A stretch of DNA of 64,000 bases from Streptomyces niger (GTDB lineage Bacteria; Actinomycetota; Actinomycetes; Streptomycetales; Streptomycetaceae): NCBI RefSeq assembly GCF_000718305.1, contig NZ_JOFQ01000001.1, positions 186,001 through 250,000 on the forward strand, read 5' to 3'. The stretch's first letter is position 1; the number at the start of each line of letters is the position of its first letter. A program made the translations under genes and the position numbers. Shown piece by piece: positions 34,663-42,714 of the stretch. The notes below the pieces were generated by a model that was given only the letters and a program-made list of their open reading frames with translations, was not told where the DNA came from and made no database searches.

Positions 34663-35949
34663 TTACAGGCGCACGGGCAGGGCGATCAGCCGCCAGCTGC
34701 CCGGTACCGCCGCGCGCCGGAGGTCGGCCGGGTCGACGGCGAGGGACAGCCCGGGGTGGCGCGCGAACAGCCGGCCGAAGGCGACCTCGCCCTCCTGCCG
34801 GGCCAGCGAGGCGCCCAGGCAGTAGTGCATGCCGTGGCCGAAGCCGACGTGGTTCTCGGCCTTCCCCGCCGGGTGGCGGGTCAGGTCGAGCCGGTCGGGG
34901 TCGTCGTAGTGGCGGGGGTCGCGGTTGGCGGCGACCAGCAGCAGCTGCACGGCCTCGCCCCTGCGGATGGGGGTCCCGCCGATCTCGGTGTCCTCGGCGG
35001 CGAACCGCAGCTGGGTCATGTGCACCGGGCCGGCCCAGCGCATGAGCTCGTGCACGGCGGACGGGAGCAGTGCCGGGTCGTTTCGCAGCAGGGCCAGCTG
35101 GTCGGGGTGGGTGAGCAGGGCGGCGGTGCCGTTGGTGATGAGGTGCGCCGTCGTCTCGTGTCCGGCCAGCACCAGGGTGAGGATCATGGTGACCAGTTCG
35201 ACGTCGCTGAGCCGGCCGCCGTCGTCGTCGTGCGCCCGGATCAGCTCGCTCAGCAGGTCGTCGGTGAGCGCGGAGCGCCGTTCGTCCACCAGCGCGTGGA
35301 TGTGCTCGATCATGGCGGGGAAGGTCCTGGCCAGCCGCTCCGGCTCCATCGTGACGAGGTCCGCGCCCCAGGCCCGCCACTGCGGGCGGTCCTCCTCGGC
35401 GATGCCGACCAGCTCGCAGATGACCGTGATCGGCAGCGGGTAGGCGAAGTGCGGGAGCAGGTCGACGACGCCGTCCTCCGCGTGTTCCGGGAGCCGGGCG
35501 AGCAGGTCGTCGGCTATCTCCTCGACCCGCGGCCGCAGGTCGTTGATCTTGCGGGCGGTGAAGGCCCGGGAGACCAGGCGGCGGAGCCGGGTGTGGTCGG
35601 GGGCGTCGTTGTTGAGGATGGAGCCGCGCATGTAGACGTGGAAGTGCTCCGGCATGCCCAGCATGTCCAGCCACCGGGTCAGCGGGTCCTCGCGCGAGCC
35701 CTCCGCGGTCACCGCCGCCGGGTTGTTCACGAAGCGCTGGTCCCGGAGGACTTCGCGGACCTCGTCGAAGCGGGTCACGAACCACACGGGCGAGTCGTCC
35801 ACGAACCGGCCGCGGACGACGGGCCCCTGTTCGCGCAGCGCACCGTAGCCGCCGAAGGGGTCGGCGAGGAGGGCCGGGTCGGCGACGTTCGGCTCGCCAG
35901 GGTGCTTGCCTATGTAGGCGGTGAGCGGGCTGGCAGGTGCTTCGGTCAT
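34663..35949 (-). CDS. Cytochrome P450
   Basis: The 428-residue monooxygenase is a class I bacterial P450. The I-helix oxygen-activation motif AGHETT is at residues 262-267, the K-helix ExxR lies in the usual place, and the heme loop FGHGMHYCLG carries the ligand C377. The N-terminus starts at MTEAPASP. It follows the TetR gene by 34 bases and is likely the second gene of that operon. No ferredoxin or reductase gene is adjacent. Substrate is unknown. Confidence 0.95.
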   Translation of the reverse strand: MTEAPASPLTAYIGKHPGEPNVADPALLADPFGGYGALREQGPVVRGRFVDDSPVWFVTRFDEVREVLRDQRFVNNPAAVTAEGSREDPLTRWLDMLGMPEHFHVYMRGSILNNDAPDHTRLRRLVSRAFTARKINDLRPRVEEIADDLLARLPEHAEDGVVDLLPHFAYPLPITVICELVGIAEEDRPQWRAWGADLVTMEPERLARTFPAMIEHIHALVDERRSALTDDLLSELIRAHDDDGGRLSDVELVTMILTLVLAGHETTAHLITNGTAALLTHPDQLALLRNDPALLPSAVHELMRWAGPVHMTQLRFAAEDTEIGGTPIRRGEAVQLLLVAANRDPRHYDDPDRLDLTRHPAGKAENHVGFGHGMHYCLGASLARQEGEVAFGRLFARHPGLSLAVDPADLRRAAVPGSWRLIALPVRL

Positions 35950-35983
35950 GGTGCGTTCTCCTCCAGGTCGTGGGGGCGGGACG

Positions 35984-36706
35984 TCACTCGCGCAGTTGCC
36001 GGTGCATCTCCCGCTCGCTGAGTTCCGCCAGGCGCTCGAAGGCGGGGATGATGTCCGGCGCGGCGGCGGCCGCGGCCTCGCGGGTGCGAGCTGCGGCCGG
36101 GCCGGTGCCCGGGTCGGGGTCGGCCGAGGTCTCCAGCGCGCCCCGTACCGTACGGGCGAGAACGGTGGACCGCTCCTCCGCGCTCTGCGGGGCGCGATCG
36201 TGGAGCAGGGCTTCGGAGAGGAAGAAGCCGGAGGCCGTGGCCAGCAGGGCGTACTGCTGCTGCTCGACCGTCATGTCCGCGCGTACCAGCCCGTGTGCGC
36301 GCAGCACTTCGAGGTAGTGCCGGACCACCTCGTTGCTGTACGCGCTGAGTTCGGCGAGCTCCTTCTTGGCGATGTCGGTGAAGCGGCCGAGGATGTCGGC
36401 GTCGTCGTGGTACAGGGCGCGCAGTACGGGGTCGGCGAGGAAGTCCAGATACGCGCCGCTCATCATCCGGCTCGGCAGGACCGCCAGCGGGTCGGTGCGC
36501 ATGCGGGCCAGCTGGGAACGGTGGCTGCGGAGTTTGGACCGCAGGACGACGGCCAGGAAGAGCGCGTCCTTGGTCTTCCAGTGCAGGTAGACCGTGCCCT
36601 TGCCGACCCGGGCACGGCGGGCGATCTCGTCGATGGTGACGCGTCGGTACCCCCACGCGACCAGCAGCTCCCCCGCCGCCTCCAGAATCCGCTCGCCACG
36701 CTCCAC
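35984..36706 (-). CDS. TetR family transcriptional repressor
   Basis: The 240-residue protein has an N-terminal TetR helix-turn-helix (residues 5-50: ILEAAGELLVAWGYRRVTIDEIARRARV split around the helices, then KGTVYLHWKTKDALF). The C-terminal ligand domain is unlike any I can name. The start is GTG at 36706 with GGAG close upstream. A perfect 27-bp palindrome lies 45 bases upstream, so it is probably autoregulated and controls the P450 gene behind it. Confidence 0.93.
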   Translation of the reverse strand: MERGERILEAAGELLVAWGYRRVTIDEIARRARVGKGTVYLHWKTKDALFLAVVLRSKLRSHRSQLARMRTDPLAVLPSRMMSGAYLDFLADPVLRALYHDDADILGRFTDIAKKELAELSAYSNEVVRHYLEVLRAHGLVRADMTVEQQQYALLATASGFFLSEALLHDRAPQSAEERSTVLARTVRGALETSADPDPGTGPAAARTREAAAAAAPDIIPAFERLAELSEREMHRQLRE

Positions 36707-36751
36707 CCGCTCCGCCCTCCGGCTCCCTTGATCCGGCCGACCTTCTGACTC

Positions 36752-36778
36752 CGTGACCAGATTCGAAATCTGGTCACG
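36752..36778. promoter_or_regulatory. Perfect 12-bp-arm palindrome, TetR operator
   Basis: CGTGACCAGATT (36752-36763) and AATCTGGTCACG (36767-36778) are perfect arms around CGA. Length, symmetry and position just ahead of the tetR-like gene are what a TetR-family operator should look like, and the AT-rich centre contrasts with its surroundings. Confidence 0.85.
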
Positions 36779-36861
36779 AAGTCAACGTAGGACGGCCGAG
36801 GGCGGCCCATAAGACGGTTTTCGGCCAGGGGCGGCCGAGGCGCTACAGGGGGCGGACTGTC

Positions 36862-37641
36862 TCAGTGCTCCTGGGCGGTGGGCCGCACCGTGAGCTCGTT
36901 GACGGCCATGTGCGCCGGCTGCGTCACCATGAAGCCGACGCACCGCGCGATGTCCTCCGCCACCAGCCAGTCCTCCCGCGGCAACCCGCGGGCCGAGGAC
37001 GCCTGACTGCCGGCGGTCATCTCCGTCACCACCACCCCCGGCTCGACCAGCCCGACCCGCACGCCGCGCCCGGTCACCTCCTGCCGCAGCGCTTCGCTGA
37101 AGCTGCACACCGCGTGCTTGCTCGCCGAGTAGACGCTGTTGTTCTTGCGCGGCACCCGGCCGGCGGCCGAGCTGATGTTGACCAGGTCGGCAACGCCGCG
37201 CGGGCCGTCCGCCGCCGCGCGCAGCAGGTGCGGCAGCGCGGCGTGCGACATCCGCAGCAACGCCTTCACGTTCAGGTCGAGCATGCGGTCCCAGTCCTCG
37301 GGGTCGCTGTCCTCGAACGGGCTGCGCGCCCCGTAACCGGCGTTGTTCACCAGCACGTCGAGCCGGCCGAAGTGGTCGACGGTCTCGGCGACCACGCGGG
37401 CGGACTGCGACGCGTCGCCGAGGTCGGCGGCGAGGGAGAGCGGTTCCGGGCCGCCCGCCTTCCCGATCCGCGCGGTGAGGTCCGCCAGCCGTTCGGCCCG
37501 GCGGGCGACCAGCGCGACGGCGCACCCCTCCTGCGCGAGCGCCAGCGCCGTCGCGGCCCCGATCCCGCTGGAGGCACCGGTCACCAGTGCCACACTGCCG
37601 CTCAGGGCCTGCTGTCCGTTGTCACGATCTGCGGTGTCCAT
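36862..37641 (-). CDS. Short-chain dehydrogenase/reductase
   Basis: The 259-residue protein is a classical SDR oxidoreductase. The NAD(P)-binding motif TGASSGIG is near residues 21-28, NNAG near 97, a catalytic serine in NISSA, and YSASK gives the Tyr-Lys pair. The Arg residues after the glycine motif (VARRAERL) favour NADPH. It reads toward the TetR operator with its stop 84 bases before it. It does not belong clearly to the P450 operon. Substrate is unknown. Confidence 0.93.
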   Translation of the reverse strand: MDTADRDNGQQALSGSVALVTGASSGIGAATALALAQEGCAVALVARRAERLADLTARIGKAGGPEPLSLAADLGDASQSARVVAETVDHFGRLDVLVNNAGYGARSPFEDSDPEDWDRMLDLNVKALLRMSHAALPHLLRAAADGPRGVADLVNISSAAGRVPRKNNSVYSASKHAVCSFSEALRQEVTGRGVRVGLVEPGVVVTEMTAGSQASSARGLPREDWLVAEDIARCVGFMVTQPAHMAVNELTVRPTAQEH

Positions 37642-37748
37642 GAGGGGCACTGTGCCCCGAGCGACGGCCCGGCACACGGGGACGCGCCACGTCGGCGCCG
37701 GTCGGGGCATACCGTGGGGAGCAGGACCCATCACAGGAGGCTGAATCG

Positions 37749-38156
37749 ATGTACGGCGACCCGGCGACCATCCGCAAGATCCTGACGGAGCTCGGCGACA
37801 CCTGGGCCGTCGTGGGCCTGTCCTCGAACCAGGGCCGTGCGGCGTACGGCGTCGCGAACGTGCTGCAGCGGTTCGGCAAGCGCATCGTCCCCGTGCACCC
37901 CAAGGCCGAGACGGTGCACGGGGAGCAGGGCTACCCCTCCCTCGACGCGATCCCCTTCGAGGTCGACGTCGTCGATGTGTTCGTGAACAGCGCGCTGGCG
38001 GGCCAGGTCGCCGACGAGGCCGTGGCCATCGGCGCCAAGGCGGTCTGGTTCCAGCTCGGCGTCATCGACGAGGCGGCGTACGAGCGGACCCGCGCCGCCG
38101 GACTGGAGATGGTCATGGACCGCTGCCCGGCGATCGAGATTCCCCGACTGGGCTGA
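37749..38156 (+). CDS. CoA-binding domain protein (YccU-like)
   Basis: The 135-residue protein is a stand-alone CoA-binding Rossmann domain. VVGLSSNQGRAAYGVANVLQ holds the nucleotide loop, and VDVVDVFVNSALAGQVADEA and KAVWFQLGV fit the family. Function is unknown; members may sense acyl-CoA. The gene is divergent from the SDR (107 bases). Confidence 0.9.
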   Translation: MYGDPATIRKILTELGDTWAVVGLSSNQGRAAYGVANVLQRFGKRIVPVHPKAETVHGEQGYPSLDAIPFEVDVVDVFVNSALAGQVADEAVAIGAKAVWFQLGVIDEAAYERTRAAGLEMVMDRCPAIEIPRLG

Positions 38157-38248
38157 CAGCTGTTCGCGGCTTCTGCCTGGCGCCACCCCGCCGACCCGCG
38201 CCGACGCGCTGGGCCGACCCGCGCGCCATGGGCGTTCTCGCGCCGCTG

Positions 38249-39382
38249 TCACCGGCCGGTGACGTTGTGGAGCTCCTTCGAGGGGATCACCTGTGCCGGG
38301 GTGTCCCACCACAGATGCTGGCCGTGCGCAGTGACTGTCAGGCCGAAGCATGGGGTGTCCGGCCGGCCGCGGGTCGCGTACTCCGCCTCGACCGCTGCGA
38401 TCTCCGCCCACAGGTCCCGCGGCCCGTACACCGTCACCGTCCCGCCGCCGGCCACGGCCGCCGAGCCGTCCTCGGCCTGTAGCCACACGGTCCGGACGTC
38501 CTGGTGGAAGCCGTGGGTCATCCGTACGCCCGGCAGCCGGGCGCTGCCGTACAGGGCGAAGCCCAGCGGGTGGAGCCGCTCCGGGGCCAGGCCGGTGTCC
38601 CGGCGCCGCGCCGTGGTGGCGTCGGGCGGCCCCAGCTTCTCCAGCCGGTGGGAGCGCATCGGCATGTACGTGGCACCGTGGAAGAACCGGCCGGAGAGGT
38701 CTCCGCTCTCCTGGCGGGCCAGGCGGACCGTGGCACCGCCGTAGAAGACATCGGTCATCGGGGTGACCAGGACGCCATCCGGCGCGAGCTGGCCGGTCAG
38801 CGACGGCGGTACCCGGCGCAGCGCGCAGGTGGACAGGATCCGGTCGTACGGAGCGTGAGCGGACAGGCCCGACTCCCCGTCGGCAACCGCCGTCGTCGGG
38901 TGCAGCCCCTCCGCGGCCAGGTTGGCTCGCGCCTGCGCGGCGAGCACGCCGTCGATCTCGACCGTGAAGACATTCTCCTCGCCCACCCGCCGGCACAGCA
39001 GCGCGGACACGTATCCCGTGGCCGTGCCGATCTCCAAGACGCGATGCCCGGGCCGTACGTCCAGAGCCCTGAGCTGCCGGGCGACCATCGAGGGCATGGA
39101 GTTGGAGGACGTGGCGATGCCAGGTCCGCCCCCCTCCCCGTTGTCCCCGTTGTCCAGCTGCGTGACCACCGGCTCATCGGAGTAGATCAGGTCCATCCGC
39201 TCCTGACCGGTGACCAGCTCGCAGGAGCGCCGCAACTGCCGCCAGGCCGGGTCCGGGACGAAGCGGTGCCGCGGTGTCTGCTCCCAGATCTCGCGCCACT
39301 CCGCGGAGAGCAGACCGCCCTTGGCCAGTTCCCTGACGAGCGCGGCCTGTTCCGGATGGACCGATGAAGGGTGAGTGGTCAC
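38249..39382 (-). CDS. Protein-isoaspartate-type methyltransferase, RiPP-tailoring class
   Basis: The 377-residue protein is a SAM-dependent methyltransferase of the protein-L-isoaspartate type. The SAM motif VLEIGTATGY is at residues 115-124, and the preceding substrate-side segment TSSNSMPSMVARQL (91-104) matches the family. Its length, N-terminal PRHRFVPDPAW and long C-terminal domain fit the methyltransferases of ATP-grasp peptide maturase systems rather than housekeeping PIMT. The GTG start overlaps the stop of a 44-residue peptide gene (GTGA), so translation is coupled. No ATP-grasp macrocyclase gene lies beside it. It probably methylates an Asp carboxylate of that peptide, possibly giving aspartimide; this is inference. 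Confidence 0.85.
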   Translation of the reverse strand: MTTHPSSVHPEQAALVRELAKGGLLSAEWREIWEQTPRHRFVPDPAWRQLRRSCELVTGQERMDLIYSDEPVVTQLDNGDNGEGGGPGIATSSNSMPSMVARQLRALDVRPGHRVLEIGTATGYVSALLCRRVGEENVFTVEIDGVLAAQARANLAAEGLHPTTAVADGESGLSAHAPYDRILSTCALRRVPPSLTGQLAPDGVLVTPMTDVFYGGATVRLARQESGDLSGRFFHGATYMPMRSHRLEKLGPPDATTARRRDTGLAPERLHPLGFALYGSARLPGVRMTHGFHQDVRTVWLQAEDGSAAVAGGGTVTVYGPRDLWAEIAAVEAEYATRGRPDTPCFGLTVTAHGQHLWWDTPAQVIPSKELHNVTGR

Positions 39383-39513
39383 GTGGTGAGTTCCTGGGGG
39401 CGGCTGCCATCGGGGCTGGGTTCTTCATCGGGCACCGGCCAGGGCTGGTCATCCGGCGGACCACCGTGCTTGCCGCCGTCGGCTGCGGTCACGACCATGC
39501 GGAGATCGCGCAT
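39379..39513 (-). CDS. 44-residue Pro/Asp-rich peptide, putative RiPP precursor
   Basis: This unlisted small gene starts at ATG 39513 with a strong AGGAGGA five bases upstream and ends in a TGA overlapping the methyltransferase GTG. The first half holds MRDLRMVVTAADGGKHGG, with a double-Gly and a possible leader boundary at residues 13-18. The second half is acidic and Pro-rich, with one Trp (W25). Two Asp-Gly pairs (D12-G13, D35-G36) are the classic sites for isoaspartate/aspartimide chemistry. No Cys is present, so it is not a lanthipeptide or sactipeptide. It does not closely match a precursor family I know. Confidence 0.75.
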   Translation of the reverse strand: MRDLRMVVTAADGGKHGGPPDDQPWPVPDEEPSPDGSRPQELTT

Positions 39514-39688
39514 GACGTCCTCCTCTGCGGATCCGGTACGTCGCTGCTCGCGACGTTAAGGCAGCCGGCCGTAGGCAGGCAGGGCGCACGGGGGCAGGCC
39601 ACCCGAAAGCGCGGTCCTGCGCCCGGCATCCGGGGCAGGACCGCGGCTTCACGTGGAGCGCGCGGCCGATGAACTGTCCCGAAATGAG

Positions 39689-39702
39689 AGCGCTGCAAGC
39701 GC
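39689..39702. promoter_or_regulatory. Second LacI-type half-symmetric site
   Basis: AGCGCTGCAAGCGC shares the 10-mer AGCGCTGCAA with the operator at 39821-39830 and contains the inverted pair GCGCT/AGCGC. It lies 132 bases upstream of the first and 176 bases from the peptide gene start, so it could act in DNA looping or on the peptide promoter. Confidence 0.45.
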
Positions 39703-39788
39703 AGTCTCCGCGGGGGCGGAGCACCACTTGGTACCGATATGCCCTCATTGTTCGCGAGATTCTCTCGGAATTATGAGTTCACTTTCCG

Positions 39789-39831
39789 TTGACGCGGTCA
39801 CGGGCAACACCTAGTTTGCAAGCGCTGCAAA
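39789..39831 (+). promoter_or_regulatory. Consensus promoter overlapped by LacI-type operator
   Basis: TTGACG (39789-39794) and TAGTTT (39812-39817) are separated by 17 bases, a near-ideal housekeeping promoter. TTTGCA (39815-39820) and TGCAAA (39826-39831) form a palindrome around AGCGC, with the central CG typical of LacI-family operators, and it covers the -10 box and start point. A MalR-like repressor is the natural guess; no LacI gene is in the window. Confidence 0.7.
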
Positions 39832-40073
39832 AAGCGGCAACAGCGACCTGGGGCTGCGATGTTGAGATCCAACCATCGCCTTGTATTCGCTGTTCAGAGC
39901 CCACGTACGGGTTAGCTGAACACAGCGTGACCTCGCCCTTCCGGGGCACGCGCGTGGCCAGGTACGGGACGCCATGCGCTGCGCAGAGAATTTTGATCTT
40001 GAACTCATGAACTCTGTGGGACGCCGCTTGCTTTCAAGTGGTGTCTCTTGGCGGCTCTTGCCGAGGAGAAACG

Positions 40074-42659
40074 TTGACGAGACCAGTGGTCAAGGCCGTT
40101 CTGACGGCGTCCATCGCCACAGCCCTGGCGGCCACCATGCCGTCCGCGCCGGCCGTGCCGGCCCAGGCAGCCACCGGCACCGCGGTTGCCGGCGACGCAC
40201 GGTGCGCCGTCCCCGAGAAGCCGGGACGCTTCAAGGACGGCACCGGTTCGGCCACCGTGTCGGTCACCGACGTCGACGCGGACTGCCTGCGCACGTACAA
40301 GCTGGTCAGCTCCGTCGCCGGCGAGCGGGTCATCAAGGAGGCACCGGGCAAGCCGACGCTGCGATCCGGGTCCGTGCTGCTGGACGGCCTGTACGCGATG
40401 GCTCATGACGACGCGGAGCTGAACAGGACCGACCGGCTGACCGACGGCTCGTACAACGACGGCAAGCCGATCGACTGTCCGGGCGGCTGCTACCAGACCG
40501 GCAAGCTCTGGACGTACGTCTGGACGCGGGACGTGGCGTACTCCGCCGACCTCGGCCTGACCACGGCAGACCCCGAACGGATGCGCAACACGCTCGCGTT
40601 CAAGCTGAGCGAGCGGCGCGACGGGTCCGGGGACACCCAGATCATCCAGGACACCGGCACCGGCGGCAGCTACCCCAGCTCCACCGACCGGGTCGTGTGG
40701 GCGCTCGGCGCGAGCGAGATCATCAACTGGCTCCCCGACGGCAGGCGGCAGGCGTTCGCGGACAAGGCGTACGAGGCGATACGCAACACCATCGAGCACG
40801 ACCGCAAGGTCGTCTTCGACCGCGGCGACGGCCTCTACCTCGGCGAGCACTCCTTCCTGGACTGGCGCGAGCAGAGTTACGCGGACTGGACCAAGGACGA
40901 TGTGGCCACCATCGCCACCTCGCGCTCGCTGTCCACGAACGTCACCCATTGGGCAGCCATCGACGCGGCCGCCCGTCTCGCTGCCGACGCGGGTGACAAG
41001 AGCGCAGCTGCCAAGTACCGGGGCTGGGCCGACGACTTGATGCAGGCTGTCCGGGAGAAGTTCTGGCTGCCCGAGAAGGGCCAGTTCTCCCAAATGCTCA
41101 GCACCGAGAAGGACACCTCTCCGGTCAACCGTTACGACGCCCTGGGCACCTCGCTGGCCGTGCTCACCGGCGTCGCCACACCGGAGCAGGCCAAGCAGGC
41201 CGTTGCGAACTACCCGCAGACTCCCTACGGCCCGTCGGTGCTCTGGCCGCAACAGCAGGACGTGCCCTCGTACCACAACAACGCGGTGTGGCCGTTCGTG
41301 ACCGCCTACATGATGCGGGCCGCCGCCAAGACCGGCAACGATGCCGTGGCCACGCAGCAGGCCCGCTCCCTGATCCGCGGCGGAGCGCTGTTCGCCACCA
41401 ACAAGGAGAACATCAACATCCTGGACGGCAGCACCAAGACGGCCCTCAACTCCGACCGTCAGCTGTGGAGCGTCGCCGGCATGATGTCGATGGTCCAGCA
41501 GAGCATCTTCGGTATCGATGCCCGTGAGGACGGCCTGCACATCGATCCGTTCCTGCCCGCCCAACTGCGCGAAACCTACTTCCCCGGCGGCGAGCGGGCG
41601 GTGCTGAACGACCTCGACTACCGGGGCCACAAGCTGAACGTCGCGCTCGACATCCCGGCGGGCAAGGCCGGTGAGGGCGCATACCAGGTGGAGTCGCTGA
41701 CCCTCGACGGCAAGAAGATGCCGGCCGGTACGCCGATCACCGAGAAGATGCTCGGCGACGGCGAGTCGGGCGAGTCCACCGTGGTCGTCAAGCTCGCCGA
41801 GCCCGCGGCCGGCTCGGGGCAGAAGGCGCCGAAGCCGGTGGACCTCTCCTCCAAGGAAGCCCTCTACGGGCCCACCACTCCGGACATCAGGAACGTCACC
41901 GTCAAGGACGGCCGGACGCAACTGTCCCTCGACATCGGCGACGAGGACCCCGCCAAGGTCACCATGGACGTCCTCCGCGACGGCAAGGTGATCGCCGAGA
42001 ACGTGGCGGTCGGTGCCGGTGAGCAGACGTGGACCGACAGGACCGCGCGGCCGGACGAAGTCTCGCACTGCTACAGCGTCCGCCTGACCTACACCTCCAG
42101 CGGGAACACCTCCCAGCACGCCGAGCCCGAGTGCTACTGGGGACCGGACGATGACCGCGTGCTCAAGGTCACCGGCGAGGACTTCGAAGCGACCGGCGGC
42201 AAGAAGACCACCGGCGACAACGGCGTGTACTACGCCGACTGGGGCACCGATCCGGGCGACAAGCTCGCCGCCCGCATCACTCCGAAGGCCACCGGCGAGT
42301 ACCTGCTGCAGGCCGATGCCGCGGTCGGCGGGCCGATCAACACCGGGGTCTCCAGCGGCATGAAGATGCTGCGTGTCCACGACGACGCCACCGGCGAACT
42401 CGTCACCGAACGCGTCATCGCCATGCCCAACACGGGCAGTTGGACGACGGTGCGGGGCTCGACCTTCGCCAAGGCCGAGCTCACCAAAGGCAAGACCTAC
42501 CGCATCGAACTCGTCCAGGACCCGCTCGCGGTCAACATGAGCTACTTCCAGCACAACGCGCTCTACAAGGACACCCGCGAGGGCCCCTCCAACTACAGCG
42601 ACGTGTACGCCATCAAGGCACTGCTGAAGCGCGCGACCACAGCGGGCTCGAAGCGGTGA
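40074..42659 (+). CDS. Secreted six-hairpin glycoside hydrolase (MGH1/GH15-like)
   Basis: The 861-residue protein begins with a Sec signal (positive start, hydrophobic core to about residue 35, AQAA cleavage). Residues about 55-560 form an alpha/alpha six-hairpin glycosidase domain: WTYVWTRDVAYSADLGL, then LYLGEHSFLDWREQSY and YDALGTSLAVLTGVA are glycosidase-like. Two beta domains follow: an FN3-like region (about 600-700) and a carbohydrate-binding module-like end with GEYLLQADAAVGG. The TTG start at 40074 is supported by GAGGAG seven bases upstream; an in-frame earlier start is rejected. It is the first gene of a two-gene glycosidase operon. Substrate is probably an alpha-glucan or related sugar chain. 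Confidence 0.85.
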   Translation: MTRPVVKAVLTASIATALAATMPSAPAVPAQAATGTAVAGDARCAVPEKPGRFKDGTGSATVSVTDVDADCLRTYKLVSSVAGERVIKEAPGKPTLRSGSVLLDGLYAMAHDDAELNRTDRLTDGSYNDGKPIDCPGGCYQTGKLWTYVWTRDVAYSADLGLTTADPERMRNTLAFKLSERRDGSGDTQIIQDTGTGGSYPSSTDRVVWALGASEIINWLPDGRRQAFADKAYEAIRNTIEHDRKVVFDRGDGLYLGEHSFLDWREQSYADWTKDDVATIATSRSLSTNVTHWAAIDAAARLAADAGDKSAAAKYRGWADDLMQAVREKFWLPEKGQFSQMLSTEKDTSPVNRYDALGTSLAVLTGVATPEQAKQAVANYPQTPYGPSVLWPQQQDVPSYHNNAVWPFVTAYMMRAAAKTGNDAVATQQARSLIRGGALFATNKENINILDGSTKTALNSDRQLWSVAGMMSMVQQSIFGIDAREDGLHIDPFLPAQLRETYFPGGERAVLNDLDYRGHKLNVALDIPAGKAGEGAYQVESLTLDGKKMPAGTPITEKMLGDGESGESTVVVKLAEPAAGSGQKAPKPVDLSSKEALYGPTTPDIRNVTVKDGRTQLSLDIGDEDPAKVTMDVLRDGKVIAENVAVGAGEQTWTDRTARPDEVSHCYSVRLTYTSSGNTSQHAEPECYWGPDDDRVLKVTGEDFEATGGKKTTGDNGVYYADWGTDPGDKLAARITPKATGEYLLQADAAVGGPINTGVSSGMKMLRVHDDATGELVTERVIAMPNTGSWTTVRGSTFAKAELTKGKTYRIELVQDPLAVNMSYFQHNALYKDTREGPSNYSDVYAIKALLKRATTAGSKR

Positions 42660-42714
42660 GCGAGCCCGCACCGGCCCTCCACGAGCCTTCATCCCGCTCC
42701 TCGAAGGAGAACGA

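Larger units (their letters stand above)
39514..40073. other. Divergent control region, long leader of the glycosidase operon
   Basis: About 560 bases separate the peptide gene from the first glycosidase. It contains the two AGCGCTGCAA elements, a consensus promoter and then a leader of about 250 bases. Small open frames exist in the leader but none has a convincing ribosome site, so I annotate none. AT content rises near 39745-39790. Confidence 0.6.

Noticed and set aside
39974..40408. 144-residue frame across the glycosidase start
   Set aside because: It runs through the ribosome site and into the glycosidase in another frame; the bias is that of the glycosidase.
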